Assembly (NCBI GenBank): GCA_964549445.1
Contig: CAZJVS010000008.1
Span: forward strand, 62,001 to 126,000
Source: SpSt-539 sp964549445
GTDB taxonomy: Bacteria; Planctomycetota; Phycisphaerae; UBA1845; UTPLA1
Length of the DNA: 64,000 nt
Direction of reading: 5' to 3'
Each line of letters begins with the position of its first letter. Position 1 is the stretch's first letter. The notes below the pieces were generated by a model, which was not told the DNA's origin, made no database searches, and saw only the letters and a program-made list of their open reading frames with translations. Position numbers and translations under genes: made by a program. This document shows positions 24,626 to 32,817 of this stretch, piece by piece.

Positions 24626-25098
24626 CCGCCAATGCCCTGCAGGTTTCTACTCCAACTGATCGCGAGATTGTGATGACGCGCGACTTTTCCGCGCGACGCG
24701 AGCTGGTGTATCGGGCATATGTCGATCCCACGCTGATCCCCAGGTGGTGGGGTTTGCGGGCTCATACGACCACGGTTGACACGATGGATGTGCGGCCGGG
24801 TGGCGCCTGGCGATTTGTCTGTCGCGACGCGGAAGGCAACGTATTTGCGTTCCGGGGCGAGTACAAGGAAGTCGTGCCGCCCGAAAAGCTGGTCTATACG
24901 TTCGAGTTTGAGCCGATGCCGGGCCATGTCATGACAGAGACGGTGACGTTCCACGCCAAGGGCGAAAAGACCCGCGTCGTGACACGCTCGGCCTACGCGA
25001 CGAAGGACGATCGCGACGGAATGATCGCGTCGGGCATGGAGCGCGGCGCGGCTGAGAGCTGCAATCGACTCGAAGAGTTGCTGGCAACGATGTCGTGA
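24622..25098 (+). CDS. SRPBCC/AHSA1-domain protein
   Basis: 158 residues. START-like helix-grip fold of the AHSA1 type, with REIVMTRDFSARRELVYRAY, RWWGLRAHTTTVDTMDVRPG, and the C-terminal helix GMERGAAESCNRLEELLA. These proteins form a hydrophobic cavity; most members of this ArsR-linked group have no proven ligand. It is translationally coupled with the ArsR gene by an ATGA overlap, so the repressor most likely controls it. A second member follows 39 bases downstream. Paralog identity is visible in REIVxTRxFxAxRxLVxxA. Confidence 0.9.
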   Translation: MTANALQVSTPTDREIVMTRDFSARRELVYRAYVDPTLIPRWWGLRAHTTTVDTMDVRPGGAWRFVCRDAEGNVFAFRGEYKEVVPPEKLVYTFEFEPMPGHVMTETVTFHAKGEKTRVVTRSAYATKDDRDGMIASGMERGAAESCNRLEELLATMS

Positions 25099-25137
25099 AC
25101 CGCGTTGTCGCGTCCCTTGCGGAATAGGAGATGACAG

Positions 25138-25656
25138 GTGGCGAATTCGGGAAAGCTCAAAATCACGACATCCGGTGATCGCGAGATCGTGATCACCCGG
25201 TCGTTCGATGCCCCGCGGCACCTGGTCTGGGACGCCATGACGAAGCCGGAACTCATCCGGCGCTGGCTGTTCCTGCCGCCGGGTTGGGAGATGACCGAAT
25301 GCACGGAGGACCTTCGCGTCGGCGGATCGTTTCGCTGGTCCTGGAACGGCCCGGATGGACAGCAGGCGATGGCGATGCACGGCGTCTATCGCGAAGTCGT
25401 TCCGCCCGCGTCGGGCGGCGGTGGGGGACGGCTCGTCCGCAGTGAAACATTCGACATGGGCTGCCCCGCGCAAGCAGGGGAGCAAGTCGGCACGATGGTG
25501 TTCACCGAGCGCGACGGGCGAACGACGGTGACCATCACGGTCGTCTATCCGTCGAAGGAAGCCCGCGACGGCGCGTTGGCGTCCGGAATGGAACACGGCA
25601 TGGCGGCGGGATACGACAAGCTCGAGGCGTTGTTGAAGTCGCAGGCGGCGGTTTAG
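25138..25656 (+). CDS. SRPBCC/AHSA1-domain protein (second copy)
   Basis: 172 residues from a GTG start with a TAGGAGATGACAG site upstream. Fold landmarks repeat those of the neighbour: REIVITRSFDAPRHLVWDAM, RRWLFLPPGWEMTECTEDLR, and GMEHGMAAGYDKLEALLKS. It carries a glycine-rich insert (ASGGGGGGRLV) in the middle that the first copy lacks. Probably the third gene of the ArsR operon. Ligand unknown. Confidence 0.9.
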   Translation: MANSGKLKITTSGDREIVITRSFDAPRHLVWDAMTKPELIRRWLFLPPGWEMTECTEDLRVGGSFRWSWNGPDGQQAMAMHGVYREVVPPASGGGGGRLVRSETFDMGCPAQAGEQVGTMVFTERDGRTTVTITVVYPSKEARDGALASGMEHGMAAGYDKLEALLKSQAAV

Positions 25657-25689
25657 ACTGCGCGCCCGTGACAGACTTGGGAGCGTTGC

Positions 25690-26226
25690 TTGGGCACGTT
25701 TGAATTGCAGCCGCATCTCGTCGGCGAACTCGTCGAGTTGCGGCCGCTCCGGCCGGACGACTGGGCCGCGCTTTACCAGGCCGGCTCGGATCCTCGGATC
25801 TGGGAATTGCATCCGTCGCACGATCGGTACAAGGAGGCGGTGTTCCGCGAGTATTTCCTGGGCGCGCTCGACTCCCGCGGCGCGTTTGCGGTGATCGATC
25901 GGAAGACGAAGGCAATCATCGGCTCGACGCGGTATTGCGACTACAAGCCCAAGGAGAGTGTGATCGAGATCGGTTGGACGTTTCTGACGCGGCCGTACTG
26001 GGGCGGCGTCTATAACGGCGAGATGAAGCGGCTGATGCTCAATCATGCGTTCAAGTTTGTCGATCGAGTCGTCTTTCTCGTCGGACCGAACAATTTTCGC
26101 TCGCGCCGGGCGCTCGAAAAGATCGGCGCCGTCCTTGCTGGCACATGTACAAGGTGCGATCCTTCCGGCGGGCCGGCCGAGAGCGTTGTGTACGAGCTGC
26201 GACGACCGGCGAGTCGTAGGATCTGA
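25690..26226 (+). CDS. GNAT-family N-acetyltransferase (RimJ-like)
   Basis: 178 residues from a TTG start preceded by GGGAG. N-terminal GELVELRPLRPDDWAALYQA and the later GWTFLTRPYWGGVYNGEMKR, then FLVGPNNFRSRRALEKIGA, match the RimJ/RimL-type GNAT layout (acetyl-CoA binding loop and N-x-S-R-AxxK helix). The substrate, possibly an alpha-amine, is not deducible. It is 33 bases after the SRPBCC gene and could still be on that transcript. Confidence 0.88.
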   Translation: MGTFELQPHLVGELVELRPLRPDDWAALYQAGSDPRIWELHPSHDRYKEAVFREYFLGALDSRGAFAVIDRKTKAIIGSTRYCDYKPKESVIEIGWTFLTRPYWGGVYNGEMKRLMLNHAFKFVDRVVFLVGPNNFRSRRALEKIGAVLAGTCTRCDPSGGPAESVVYELRRPASRRI

Positions 26227-26268
26227 ACCCACAGAGCGGGCAACCGGGTTGGGGCGTGAGGGCGGCGC

Positions 26269-26724
26269 GTGGCGCGGAAGACTCGGAAGTCGGGCACGGG
26301 TGCCCGACGCCGGCCGGTCGGACAGAAGCCGAAGCCATCCGACTTGAGCGGGGGTTCGGACGTCGCAGCGTTTCTGAAGGCACTCGACCATCCCAAGAAG
26401 CATGCGATCGACGCGGTCCGCAGTCTCATTCTGAACGCTGATTCGGCGATCCGGGAGGGGATCAAGTGGAACTCGCCGAGCTTTCGCATTGACGACTGGT
26501 TCGCGACCGTCAACCTGCGGGGAAAGGGCGGCGACGAGCGCGTCTGGCTGATCCTGCACACGGGGGCAAAGAAATCGAAGGCCATGAAGGTGGACGACCC
26601 CCGGGGGCTGCTCAAGTGGCTGGCGAAGGATCGTTGCCTGGTCACGTTCGAGGACGAAAGTGACGTCCAGGCCAAGGGCGCGGCACTCAAGTCCATCATT
26701 CGAGCGTGGACGCGGCGGCTGTAA
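26269..26724 (+). CDS. DUF1801 (YdhG-like) protein
   Basis: 151 residues, GTG start. After a basic low-complexity N-terminus (KTRKSGTGARRR) comes the DUF1801 region: AAFLKALDHPKKHAIDAVRS, then IREGIKWNSPSFRI, then WLILHTGAKKSKAMKV. DUF1801 proteins have a compact helical/strand fold, often linked to phosphatase- or ferredoxin-like contexts, with no settled activity. Its stop is inside the next gene (19-base overlap). Confidence 0.85.
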   Translation: MARKTRKSGTGARRRPVGQKPKPSDLSGGSDVAAFLKALDHPKKHAIDAVRSLILNADSAIREGIKWNSPSFRIDDWFATVNLRGKGGDERVWLILHTGAKKSKAMKVDDPRGLLKWLAKDRCLVTFEDESDVQAKGAALKSIIRAWTRRL

Positions 26725-27446
26725 GGCCGGGGAGCGCAAGTCTGTCCAAAGTGAGAACGAGCGAGGCACCCGCATCGGCACGGCAAAGCAAGAGCGCGGC
26801 CGCCGTCGTCGCGGAGTTGAGGCGGCTGGCGGATCGCAAGACGCTGGACGGGATGGCGCGGTACGCGATTCCGTCCGATCATGCACTTGGCGTGCCGGTC
26901 GGGAAGATACGTGACCTCGGCAAACGACTGGGGCGGAATCATGAACTCGCCCAGGCGCTGTGGGAGACGGGCATTTACGAGGCGCGGATGCTGGCGGCGT
27001 TTGTCGACGAACCGGCGCTGGTGACCCCGGCGCAGATGGACCGGTGGTGCCGCGACTTCGACAACTGGGCGATCTGCGACACGCTGTGCTTCCACCTGTT
27101 CGATAAGACGCGCCCGGCGTTCCGCAAGGTGGGGCAGTGGGCGAAGCTGAAGGGGGAGTTTCAGGAGCGGGCGGGGTTTGCGCTGCTGGCGAGTTTGGCG
27201 CTGCACGATAAGAAGGCAGACACCGCGCTGTTCGCGGAGCGCATGCCGCTGATCGAACGGGCGGCGTCGGACAAGCGGAACTTCGTCAAGAAGGGCGTGA
27301 GCTGGGCGCTGCGCGGGATCGGGCTTCGGCGGCCGGAGCTGCGGGCGGCGGCCGTTCAAGTGGCGACGCGGCTGGCGGCGTCGGAGGACGCGGCGGAGCG
27401 GTGGGTGGGGAAGGATGCGCTGCGCGACTTGGGGCGGCGGCGGTGA
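26706..27446 (+). CDS. AlkD-like DNA alkylation repair protein
   Basis: 246 residues with HEAT-like repeats of the AlkD family, which excises alkylated bases by base-pair destabilisation without base flipping. Landmarks: LGVPVGKIRDLGKRLGRNHE, WETGIYEARMLAAFVDEP, CDTLCFHLFDKT, and RNFVKKGVSWALRGIGLR at the C-terminus. FVKK...WALR is typical for the family. The GTG 26706 lies inside the DUF1801 gene; a GTG at 26751 is an alternative start. The stop TGA at 27446 touches the terminator of the convergent gene. Confidence 0.88.
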   Translation: MDAAAVRPGSASLSKVRTSEAPASARQSKSAAAVVAELRRLADRKTLDGMARYAIPSDHALGVPVGKIRDLGKRLGRNHELAQALWETGIYEARMLAAFVDEPALVTPAQMDRWCRDFDNWAICDTLCFHLFDKTRPAFRKVGQWAKLKGEFQERAGFALLASLALHDKKADTALFAERMPLIERAASDKRNFVKKGVSWALRGIGLRRPELRAAAVQVATRLAASEDAAERWVGKDALRDLGRRR

Positions 27447-27480
27447 AAAAAAATACCCCGGTCGCGCGGGGCGGCCGGGG
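27446..27480 (-). terminator. Rho-independent terminator of the small basic protein
   Basis: Arms CCCCGG (27475-27480) and CCGGGG (27456-27461) with a 13-base loop, followed on the minus strand by TATTTTTTTT. It lies 32 bases after the stop at 27513. It is on the minus strand only; the plus-strand reading of the same sequence lacks a T-run. Confidence 0.75.
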
Positions 27481-27512
27481 CTGCGGGTGAACCTTTGGAG
27501 GGAGAGAAGGCG

Positions 27513-27887
27513 TTAGTAGGCGGCGTAGGACCGTCGGCTGCTTCGGCTCGTCGTCCGTCGCGTGCGCCGCACGTTGCTGCGCGTCTTGCTGCGATACGAG
27601 CTGGTCGTGCGCCGCGCGTTGTTGCTGTTGCTCATGCCGGCGACCTTGATATTCCGCGTGACCCAGGCGTTGTTGCCGAAGCCGTTGCGGGTCCACTGGG
27701 CCTTGAAGGCCTTCAGCTCGTTGATGACGCGCTTGGCTTCGTTCTTGAGGAAGGCCCGCTCGGCGGGGTTGTGCGAGGTCTTGTAGCGCCGGCAGAGCCG
27801 GTTGAAGAAGGCCTGCTTGCGGGTGATCAGGGTGCGGAAGGCCGACTTGTTGTTGTTCGAGTTGCGAGCGTTGAAGTTAAAACTCAT
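27513..27887 (-). CDS. Small highly basic protein with an R/S-rich tail
   Basis: 124 residues from ATG 27887, with a GGAG site 12 bases upstream. The first half is helical and basic (AFRTLITRKQAFFNRLCRRY, and FLKNEAKRVINELKAFKAQW). The last 35 residues are almost only Arg, Ser, Thr and Asn (SSYRSKTRSNVRRTRRTTSR). Such a tail suggests a nucleic-acid-binding, histone- or ribosome-associated role, but I recognise no family. Frame starts at 28004 are too far up and low-complexity. It converges with the AlkD-like gene and has its own strong terminator, so it is expressed on its own. Confidence 0.75.
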   Translation of the reverse strand: MSFNFNARNSNNNKSAFRTLITRKQAFFNRLCRRYKTSHNPAERAFLKNEAKRVINELKAFKAQWTRNGFGNNAWVTRNIKVAGMSNSNNARRTTSSYRSKTRSNVRRTRRTTSRSSRRSYAAY

Positions 27888-27914
27888 TTCAATACATCTC
27901 CAAGAGTGAAGCTG

Positions 27915-27933
27915 GCCCGGATACGTACCGGGC
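27915..27933 (-). promoter_or_regulatory. Hairpin in the 5' region of the basic-protein gene
   Basis: GCCCGG-ATACGTA-CCGGGC forms a perfect 6-bp stem 28 bases upstream of the ATG. No T-run follows. Possible mRNA structure that affects ribosome access or stability. Confidence 0.3.
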
Positions 27934-28179
27934 GTAACAAGCGCTTCGTCGGTCGAGGACGGGGGCGAGTTCAGGTTCGAGGGTCGCGGCGGGGAAAATT
28001 GCACGCGGTTCCGGACGAGGGTCCGGTATCAATGCGGATTTTTGCACGATTCATGCGATGCATGGCCGTCGCGGGCCGGTTGCAAGTCTCTGCGGAGTGC
28101 TGATGGTTGGCACGCGGAATGCGAGGTGAAACCGGGCTTGGGGTGCGCGCTGATGGGCGTTTCGACAGGAGGCATCGAC

Positions 28180-28719
28180 ATGAAGATTCGTATAGTGACG
28201 GCGTTGCTGGCAACGGCCGCGGCGAGTGGATGCGACACACAGTGGATTCCGCCGTTTGGCGGAGACGGAGCGGCGGTGCGATTGTACCTGGTGAATACGA
28301 GCGCGAATAAATTTGTCTCGCCGAATCCGGGGATCTGCCCGCAGGGGATCGAGGAGTCGACGACGCATCGGTTTCTCGCCGAGCCGCCGGTGATCGGGCC
28401 GGGCGAGGCGGTGACGTACACGACGTGGCAGATCGCCGGGGCTAACGGTCTGTGCAAGAATGCCGATGCGAACTTCTCTGTGGGACTGTGCGGCTGGAAG
28501 TTCGGCGATTCGGTCGACAACCTAACGCTGCAGGCGGAGAAATTCGGCGGACAGATCGGATACCAGTTCAACTGCGGCGACACGGTGATCCTGCGGTGGA
28601 GCGACAGCGGGCCGGCATGCGGGACGTGGACGTCGGAAGTGCTGTCGGCTCCAGGTAACGTGACGCCGAGCATGCCGTTCATGACGATCGGCACGGGCGG
28701 GGTGTGCAGTGGGTTCTGA
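28180..28719 (+). CDS. Predicted secreted lipoprotein of unknown function
   Basis: 179 residues. The start is set by ACAGGAGGC upstream of ATG 28180; the frame is open earlier but without a signal. MKIRIVTALLATAAASGC is a lipoprotein signal with lipobox AASGC (cysteine 18). The mature part is rich in cysteine (NPGICPQGI, GLCGWKFGD, QFNCGDTV, GPACGTWT and GGVCSGF) and in beta-type sequence. That pattern suggests disulfides after export. The VNTSANKFVSPNPG motif has no family I know. Its 3' end overlaps the convergent GNAT gene by 41 bases. Confidence 0.75.
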   Translation: MKIRIVTALLATAAASGCDTQWIPPFGGDGAAVRLYLVNTSANKFVSPNPGICPQGIEESTTHRFLAEPPVIGPGEAVTYTTWQIAGANGLCKNADANFSVGLCGWKFGDSVDNLTLQAEKFGGQIGYQFNCGDTVILRWSDSGPACGTWTSEVLSAPGNVTPSMPFMTIGTGGVCSGF

Positions 28720-29233
28720 ACAGGTCGAGGACGTAGCGTTCTTCGATCAGGTCGATCCCCCAGAGGTGGGCGGGGCGCTGCTCGGCGAGCTGGAATCCGG
28801 CGGCGCGGTAGAGGCGGGCGGCGGCGGTGAGGGCGGCGACGGTCCACAGGAAGATCGAGGTGTAGCCCTTGTCTCGGGCGAAGGAGACAGCGGAGCTCAG
28901 CAGGGTGTGTCCGAGGCCGTGTCCGCGGGCGGAGGGATGGACGAGAAACCAGCGGAGCTGTGCTATTGGGGGTGACGCGGCGACGATGGCGATGCAGCCG
29001 ATGAGACGTTGGTTGTGCTCGGCGATCCAGAGGCGCTCGCGGCGGGTGCGGTGTTGCATGAATGTGGCGAGTGGGCCGGCGACGTAGTCGGCAAAGGTGG
29101 CGTCGAAGTTGTACTCGGATGCATACAGCGTTTCGTGCAGGTGGACGATGGCGGCGGCGTCGGAGGGGGTGGGGTTGTGGCGGAGCAGGAAACGACAGGC
29201 CGGGGGCATGGGTGAGCGGTCCGACGGACTCAT
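28679..29233 (-). CDS. GNAT-family N-acetyltransferase
   Basis: 184 residues from ATG 29233 (alternatives: ATG 29209; the frame opens further to 29479 with low-complexity sequence). The acetyl-CoA region HPSARGHGLGHTLLSSAVSF has the canonical R-x-x-G-x-G/A pattern (RGHGLG). The strand before it, LIGCIAIVA, and the later AARLYRAAGFQLAE also fit. The C-terminal part (LIEERYVLDLF) is a strand. Substrate unknown. The last 41 bases are shared on the opposite strand with the lipoprotein gene, so one of the two ends may be mis-set. Confidence 0.85.
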   Translation of the reverse strand: MSPSDRSPMPPACRFLLRHNPTPSDAAAIVHLHETLYASEYNFDATFADYVAGPLATFMQHRTRRERLWIAEHNQRLIGCIAIVAASPPIAQLRWFLVHPSARGHGLGHTLLSSAVSFARDKGYTSIFLWTVAALTAAARLYRAAGFQLAEQRPAHLWGIDLIEERYVLDLFRTHCTPRPCRSS

Positions 29234-30144
29234 CTGGACGATGATAATTCCTCGCCGGGGCGTCGCACCGCTCCGGCATACCCATTTTTTCTGAGAATCG
29301 CTGATGATCCCTGATAACCGGCCGGTCGAATCGGCGCCGAATCTCACGCATGCCGCTGGGCGGTGTCGCGCGAGACGGCGGGTGCAGCTCGGACCGGGCG
29401 GCGGATGGTTTCGGGCTCGCTCGAGCCTATCCCTTGTTTTTTGCTGGGACGCGCTGGAACGAGCTGGGACGGCTTTCAAATTGGATTGAAACGTCGTCGT
29501 CGTCTCGGCGCGCGCGGGGTCTCCTTGGCTGCACCCGTCGTCTCCTTCGACCAGCTCGGGAACGGGTTCAGGGACCGCTCGCCTCGAGGCGGCGGAGTGT
29601 GCGACCGGCTGCTAATGTTCGTACTATGTTAGGTCCTAATCTTGGGAGGTCAAGGAGAATTTCTTTGGGAACAGGCGACCGGAACCAGACGGTCGGGGAC
29701 GTGTGGGCGACCGGAAGCATCGGCGATTAGGGAAATGAATGGGACCGAATGGGAGAGGGCGTTCGAGGGTGGACAGGAGGCGAGGGCTCGGCACGCTTGG
29801 TGCTTTGGGGGTTGATTGGCGTTAATTGGCAATCCATCGTCATCGTCGCCAACTGTAAAAGCGGCCCGGGGACGGCGGCGTAAAAGCGCAGCGGGGCCGG
29901 CTTTGCGATGCGTGCGCGAAGCGCGGGTGTGGCGGCATTGTTCGGGATTTGGTGCGAGACGTTCGGGCTCCGCGATCTACAGTTGTATACGCGCCCGCCG
30001 TGCCGCATGGGAGCATGAATTTTTGCTGGCCGAAACTCAGTGTCGATGATGGTGGAGCGCTGCGTCGGCATCGGGGACGGTTGGTACTCCGGCGTTGTCG
30101 AATTCGTTTCTCCGGCGCGGCGCGGGCGAAACGTGCACTCGATC
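29234..30144. other. Gene-poor stretch of about 910 bases
   Basis: No convincing gene is visible here. Open frames on both strands are short, Arg/Ser/Pro-rich and start without ribosome-binding sites. The stretch contains short direct repeats (TAAAAGCG twice near 29855-29890) and G-rich runs. It may hold the promoter of the divergent WD40 lipoprotein gene and possibly a decayed gene or a noncoding RNA, but I see no defining structure. Confidence 0.4.
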
Positions 30145-30170
30145 GGCGGGAGTTCGATTATCATCCCGCC
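30145..30170 (+). promoter_or_regulatory. Hairpin next to the ribosome-binding site of the WD40 lipoprotein gene
   Basis: GGCGGGA at 30145-30151 and TCCCGCC at 30164-30170 form a perfect 7-bp stem with a 12-base loop. The likely Shine-Dalgarno GGAG is at 30174-30177, three bases after it. The stem could control translation, or could simply keep the site exposed. Confidence 0.35.
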
Positions 30171-30186
30171 CGTGGAGTTCCGTTTC

Positions 30187-31800
30187 ATGTGTCAACTGCG
30201 GTCCTTCGGCCTTCTCGCAATCCTGATTACTTTCGGTTGTGGTCCGAGCGACCCTGCTCCTTCGCCGCCGGCTCCTCCCGACGCTGCCCGTGCGCCAAGT
30301 GGTGATCCTGCGACCTTGCCGAAGGTGGCGGCCCACGTCGACGCGATCACCGGCATGTTGCGCGAGCGGTTCGGTGAGGCGGTGGCGCGGAATATCCACG
30401 TTGAGGTGGAGAATGGCCCCCAAGGCCTGCGCGTCGGACTGACGGGTGAAGTGCCCAACGACGAGATTCGGGTGGCCGTCATCCGCGAAGTCGAAGCACG
30501 GGTACCCGACATCAAGTTTGAAGACTTCAATCTCGATCTGGCCGGACCGGTGCCGATGCTGTTTGGATTTCCCATTGCGAGCAATCAAGAAAAGGTTTAC
30601 TTCGCGCCCGACAACTCCTTTGCGGTGAGTCAGCGGGGCACTGTGTACGAGACGACTACCGGGCGGATTCTCAATCGCCTGAATCTCGATGAGTCCGCGG
30701 CGCCGCGATGCATGGAATTGGCACCGGACGGCCGCACGCTGGCCGTGGGCCTTCGCGGCGGTGAGATTGATTTGTACGACATGCCGATTGGGCGAAATCG
30801 GCGCGTACTCCAGCCACGCGATCCCGACACTCGATTTGACGATCCCGTCGCACTCGGCTTCAGTCGGGATGGCAAGCAACTTGTTACCGTCAACAGTAAA
30901 AACGGCGACATTCGGCTTTGGGATCTGGCGCGCGGCAGTGCCAAGCAGATCGGCTCACACATTCAGCCCAACGAGCCGCGAAGGATCGACGACCGGTACT
31001 GCGTCGAGGTGTCGCCCGATGGGTCGATGATCGCAACGACCAACCAGGACGAGACCGCCCTTTTTCTGTGGTCGATTCCCTCGCGGTCGCGCATCGAAAT
31101 ACCCAAGTTGGACCGCCTCAATCCGACCGTCCTCGCGTGGTCGAACGACGGGAAGACGATCGCGGTCGGGAGGACGACCGAAGACAAGCGCGGCGTTCTG
31201 CTTTTTGATGTGGCGAGCAAGAAGTCGCGAATCCTCGCCTTGGAGCAGGACGAGATTCTGCAAGGCCTGGCGTTCTCCCCCGACGATAAGACGCTGGCGG
31301 TGGCTTATGAAGACAAGGGCATCAGAATCTGGGACCTCGCTAGCGGCAGGGTTTGGCGGACAGTCGAAAAACGAAAATGCTGCGGCGCGAAGGACCCATC
31401 TTTTTCACGGGATGGCGCGGTGCTGGCGACGGACGCGCTTCTACTTCGTCCACCATCGATTCGGTTGTGGGACGTATCGCAGCGTCCCGGCGCGGCGGCC
31501 GCGAGGGCTGCGCTACCCAGGGTGTATCCCGAGGTCAAGGGACAGGATGACCGATTGGCGGCCGGCATCGAACGAAGCATTCGAGGTACGTTTGACCGGC
31601 GGAATATCCAGGCGCTGCGGGTCGAGGTACTTCCCGACGGGACGATCAAGCTGACTGGAAAGGTGTCGAGCGCGGAAGTCAAACGAGTGGCTGGGCGCAA
31701 CGCCGAGGTCTTTCGCGACTCCGAAGATGCCGGCGAGCGCGGGTTGAACAGGGTTGTTAATGAGTTGGAGGTCACGGGGCGCTACGACGAAGAGAATTAG
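30187..31800 (+). CDS. WD40-repeat lipoprotein flanked by BON-like domains
   Basis: 537 residues. Signal MCQLRSFGLLAILITFGC with lipobox TFGC (cysteine 18). After a Pro/Ala linker, residues of about 45-115 form a BON-like module (LRVGLTGEVPNDEIRVAVI). A seven-blade WD40 propeller follows (about 125-440: LGFSRDGKQLVTVNSKNGDI, SKKSRILALEQDEILQGLA, LAVAYEDKGIRIWDLASGRV). The last 70 residues form another BON-like module (VLPDGTIKLTGKVSSAEV). BON domains usually bind membranes or lipids, so an outer-membrane- or periplasm-tethered propeller is likely. The longer frame from 30040 is rejected because the lipoprotein signal sits at 30187 behind GGAG. No partner in the neighbourhood is obvious. Confidence 0.82.
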   Translation: MCQLRSFGLLAILITFGCGPSDPAPSPPAPPDAARAPSGDPATLPKVAAHVDAITGMLRERFGEAVARNIHVEVENGPQGLRVGLTGEVPNDEIRVAVIREVEARVPDIKFEDFNLDLAGPVPMLFGFPIASNQEKVYFAPDNSFAVSQRGTVYETTTGRILNRLNLDESAAPRCMELAPDGRTLAVGLRGGEIDLYDMPIGRNRRVLQPRDPDTRFDDPVALGFSRDGKQLVTVNSKNGDIRLWDLARGSAKQIGSHIQPNEPRRIDDRYCVEVSPDGSMIATTNQDETALFLWSIPSRSRIEIPKLDRLNPTVLAWSNDGKTIAVGRTTEDKRGVLLFDVASKKSRILALEQDEILQGLAFSPDDKTLAVAYEDKGIRIWDLASGRVWRTVEKRKCCGAKDPSFSRDGAVLATDALLLRPPSIRLWDVSQRPGAAAARAALPRVYPEVKGQDDRLAAGIERSIRGTFDRRNIQALRVEVLPDGTIKLTGKVSSAEVKRVAGRNAEVFRDSEDAGERGLNRVVNELEVTGRYDEEN

Positions 31801-31858
31801 CCGCTGGGTTGATGGGAAACGACCGAAGCAGATGACGCTGTTGCGATAGAATTCAAGC

Positions 31859-32413
31859 GTGGCATCGCGGGATGAGATTGCGACTACGGGGGCGAGCGCG
31901 TTTGTTCGCGACGGGATTGATCTGCGCGTACTGGCGCGGCGGCAGCGGGGGGTCGTTTGGCTCGTGTTGGCGAGCATCTTTGCCTCGGTCTTAACGGCGC
32001 TCGGATTGGGCTTTTTCGGCGCGACTCCGGGAAAGTCGGGTTTGCTGGCGATGGTGTCGATGGTATTCACCGTCGTTCTGCAACTCGCCGTGATCTTCGG
32101 CACATTGCAACTGATGATGGCGTTGCGATCGCATGTCGTCGTGCTGGTGCTGATGGGGCTTCTGATGATTCATCCGATGATCTGCCTGATCGTGCTCGTA
32201 ATCGAGAATACGCGGGCATCGCGACGATTGCGTCGTTCCGGAATTCGGGTTGGACTCCTGGGCGCGCAGGATGCGGATGTCGTCCGAATGCTGGCTCCGC
32301 ATGTTTGCCGGCAGTGCGGGTATGACTTGACGGGGAATGTGTCGGGGCAGTGCTCAGAGTGCGGGGTGGCGATTCCGAAGGCGCGCGGGGTTGTTGGTGA
32401 CGGCGGGGCGTGA
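31859..32413 (+). CDS. Planctomycetal membrane protein with C-terminal zinc ribbon
   Basis: 184 residues, GTG start. Three to four membrane helices (VVWLVLASIFASVLTALGLG, VFTVVLQLAVIFGTLQLMMA, VVVLVLMGLLMIHPMICLIV). It ends with CRQCGYDLTGNVSGQCSECG, a C-x2-C plus C-x2-C zinc ribbon that is frequent at the C-terminus of Planctomycetota membrane proteins. Function unknown. It stands 58 bases after the WD40 lipoprotein on the same strand and may be cotranscribed. Confidence 0.8.
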   Translation: MASRDEIATTGASAFVRDGIDLRVLARRQRGVVWLVLASIFASVLTALGLGFFGATPGKSGLLAMVSMVFTVVLQLAVIFGTLQLMMALRSHVVVLVLMGLLMIHPMICLIVLVIENTRASRRLRRSGIRVGLLGAQDADVVRMLAPHVCRQCGYDLTGNVSGQCSECGVAIPKARGVVGDGGA

Positions 32414-32523
32414 ATACCCCCTGGTCTGCAAGAGGCTCTGGTGCGGATGTCAAGCAGGGTCGAGGTCTGCACAGTCGCCGACCTCAAGCCCATCCGTTGC
32501 CGCCGGGCGGAGGTTGCCGCGCG

Positions 32524-32817
32524 TCAGAATCCGTAGACCTGATAAATAATGGCCTGGGTGCACTCGTCGCAGGCGTCGGGGGTCGGGTCGTCGGTGCAGA
32601 AGTCGTAGGCCATCACGAGTTCCTCGTCGAGCGTGAAACCATCCAGCCGATCCTGTTCGACGATATCGATGAGGTCGGCGATGTCCCGGTCGGACACACC
32701 GTAGTCGAAACAGGCGGCGCGAAGATTGTCGTTTACCAGCAGTCGCGGATCGCCGATCGTCCCGCAACCGGCGAGCGCGAGGGGTAGCGCCGTCAGTATT
32801 TGCCGCAACATTCGCAT
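32524..32817 (-). CDS. Small predicted lipoprotein
   Basis: 97 residues from ATG 32817 (GGAGGCACGAAG just before). The signal MRMLRQILTALPLALAGC has lipobox ALAGC. The short mature part is acidic (DRDIADLIDIVEQDRLDGFT, CTDDPTPDACDECTQ) with two helices and Cys pairs. No family recognised. The frame continues up to 33072, but the region before 32817 is Arg/Ser-rich and has no signal. Confidence 0.7.
   Translation of the reverse strand: MRMLRQILTALPLALAGCGTIGDPRLLVNDNLRAACFDYGVSDRDIADLIDIVEQDRLDGFTLDEELVMAYDFCTDDPTPDACDECTQAIIYQVYGF

Noticed and set aside
24298..26886. An 862-codon minus-strand frame across the ArsR, SRPBCC and GNAT genes
   Set aside because: It is antisense to five well-supported genes and its translation is Arg/Pro/His-rich with no domain. 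High GC codon use produces such shadow frames.
28029..29351. A 440-codon minus-strand frame across the lipoprotein and GNAT genes
   Set aside because: Pro/Arg/His-rich, and it covers both the lipoprotein gene and the GNAT gene in the wrong frame.
29727..30188. A 153-codon minus-strand frame in the gene-poor stretch
   Set aside because: Low complexity, no ribosome-binding site and no recognisable fold.
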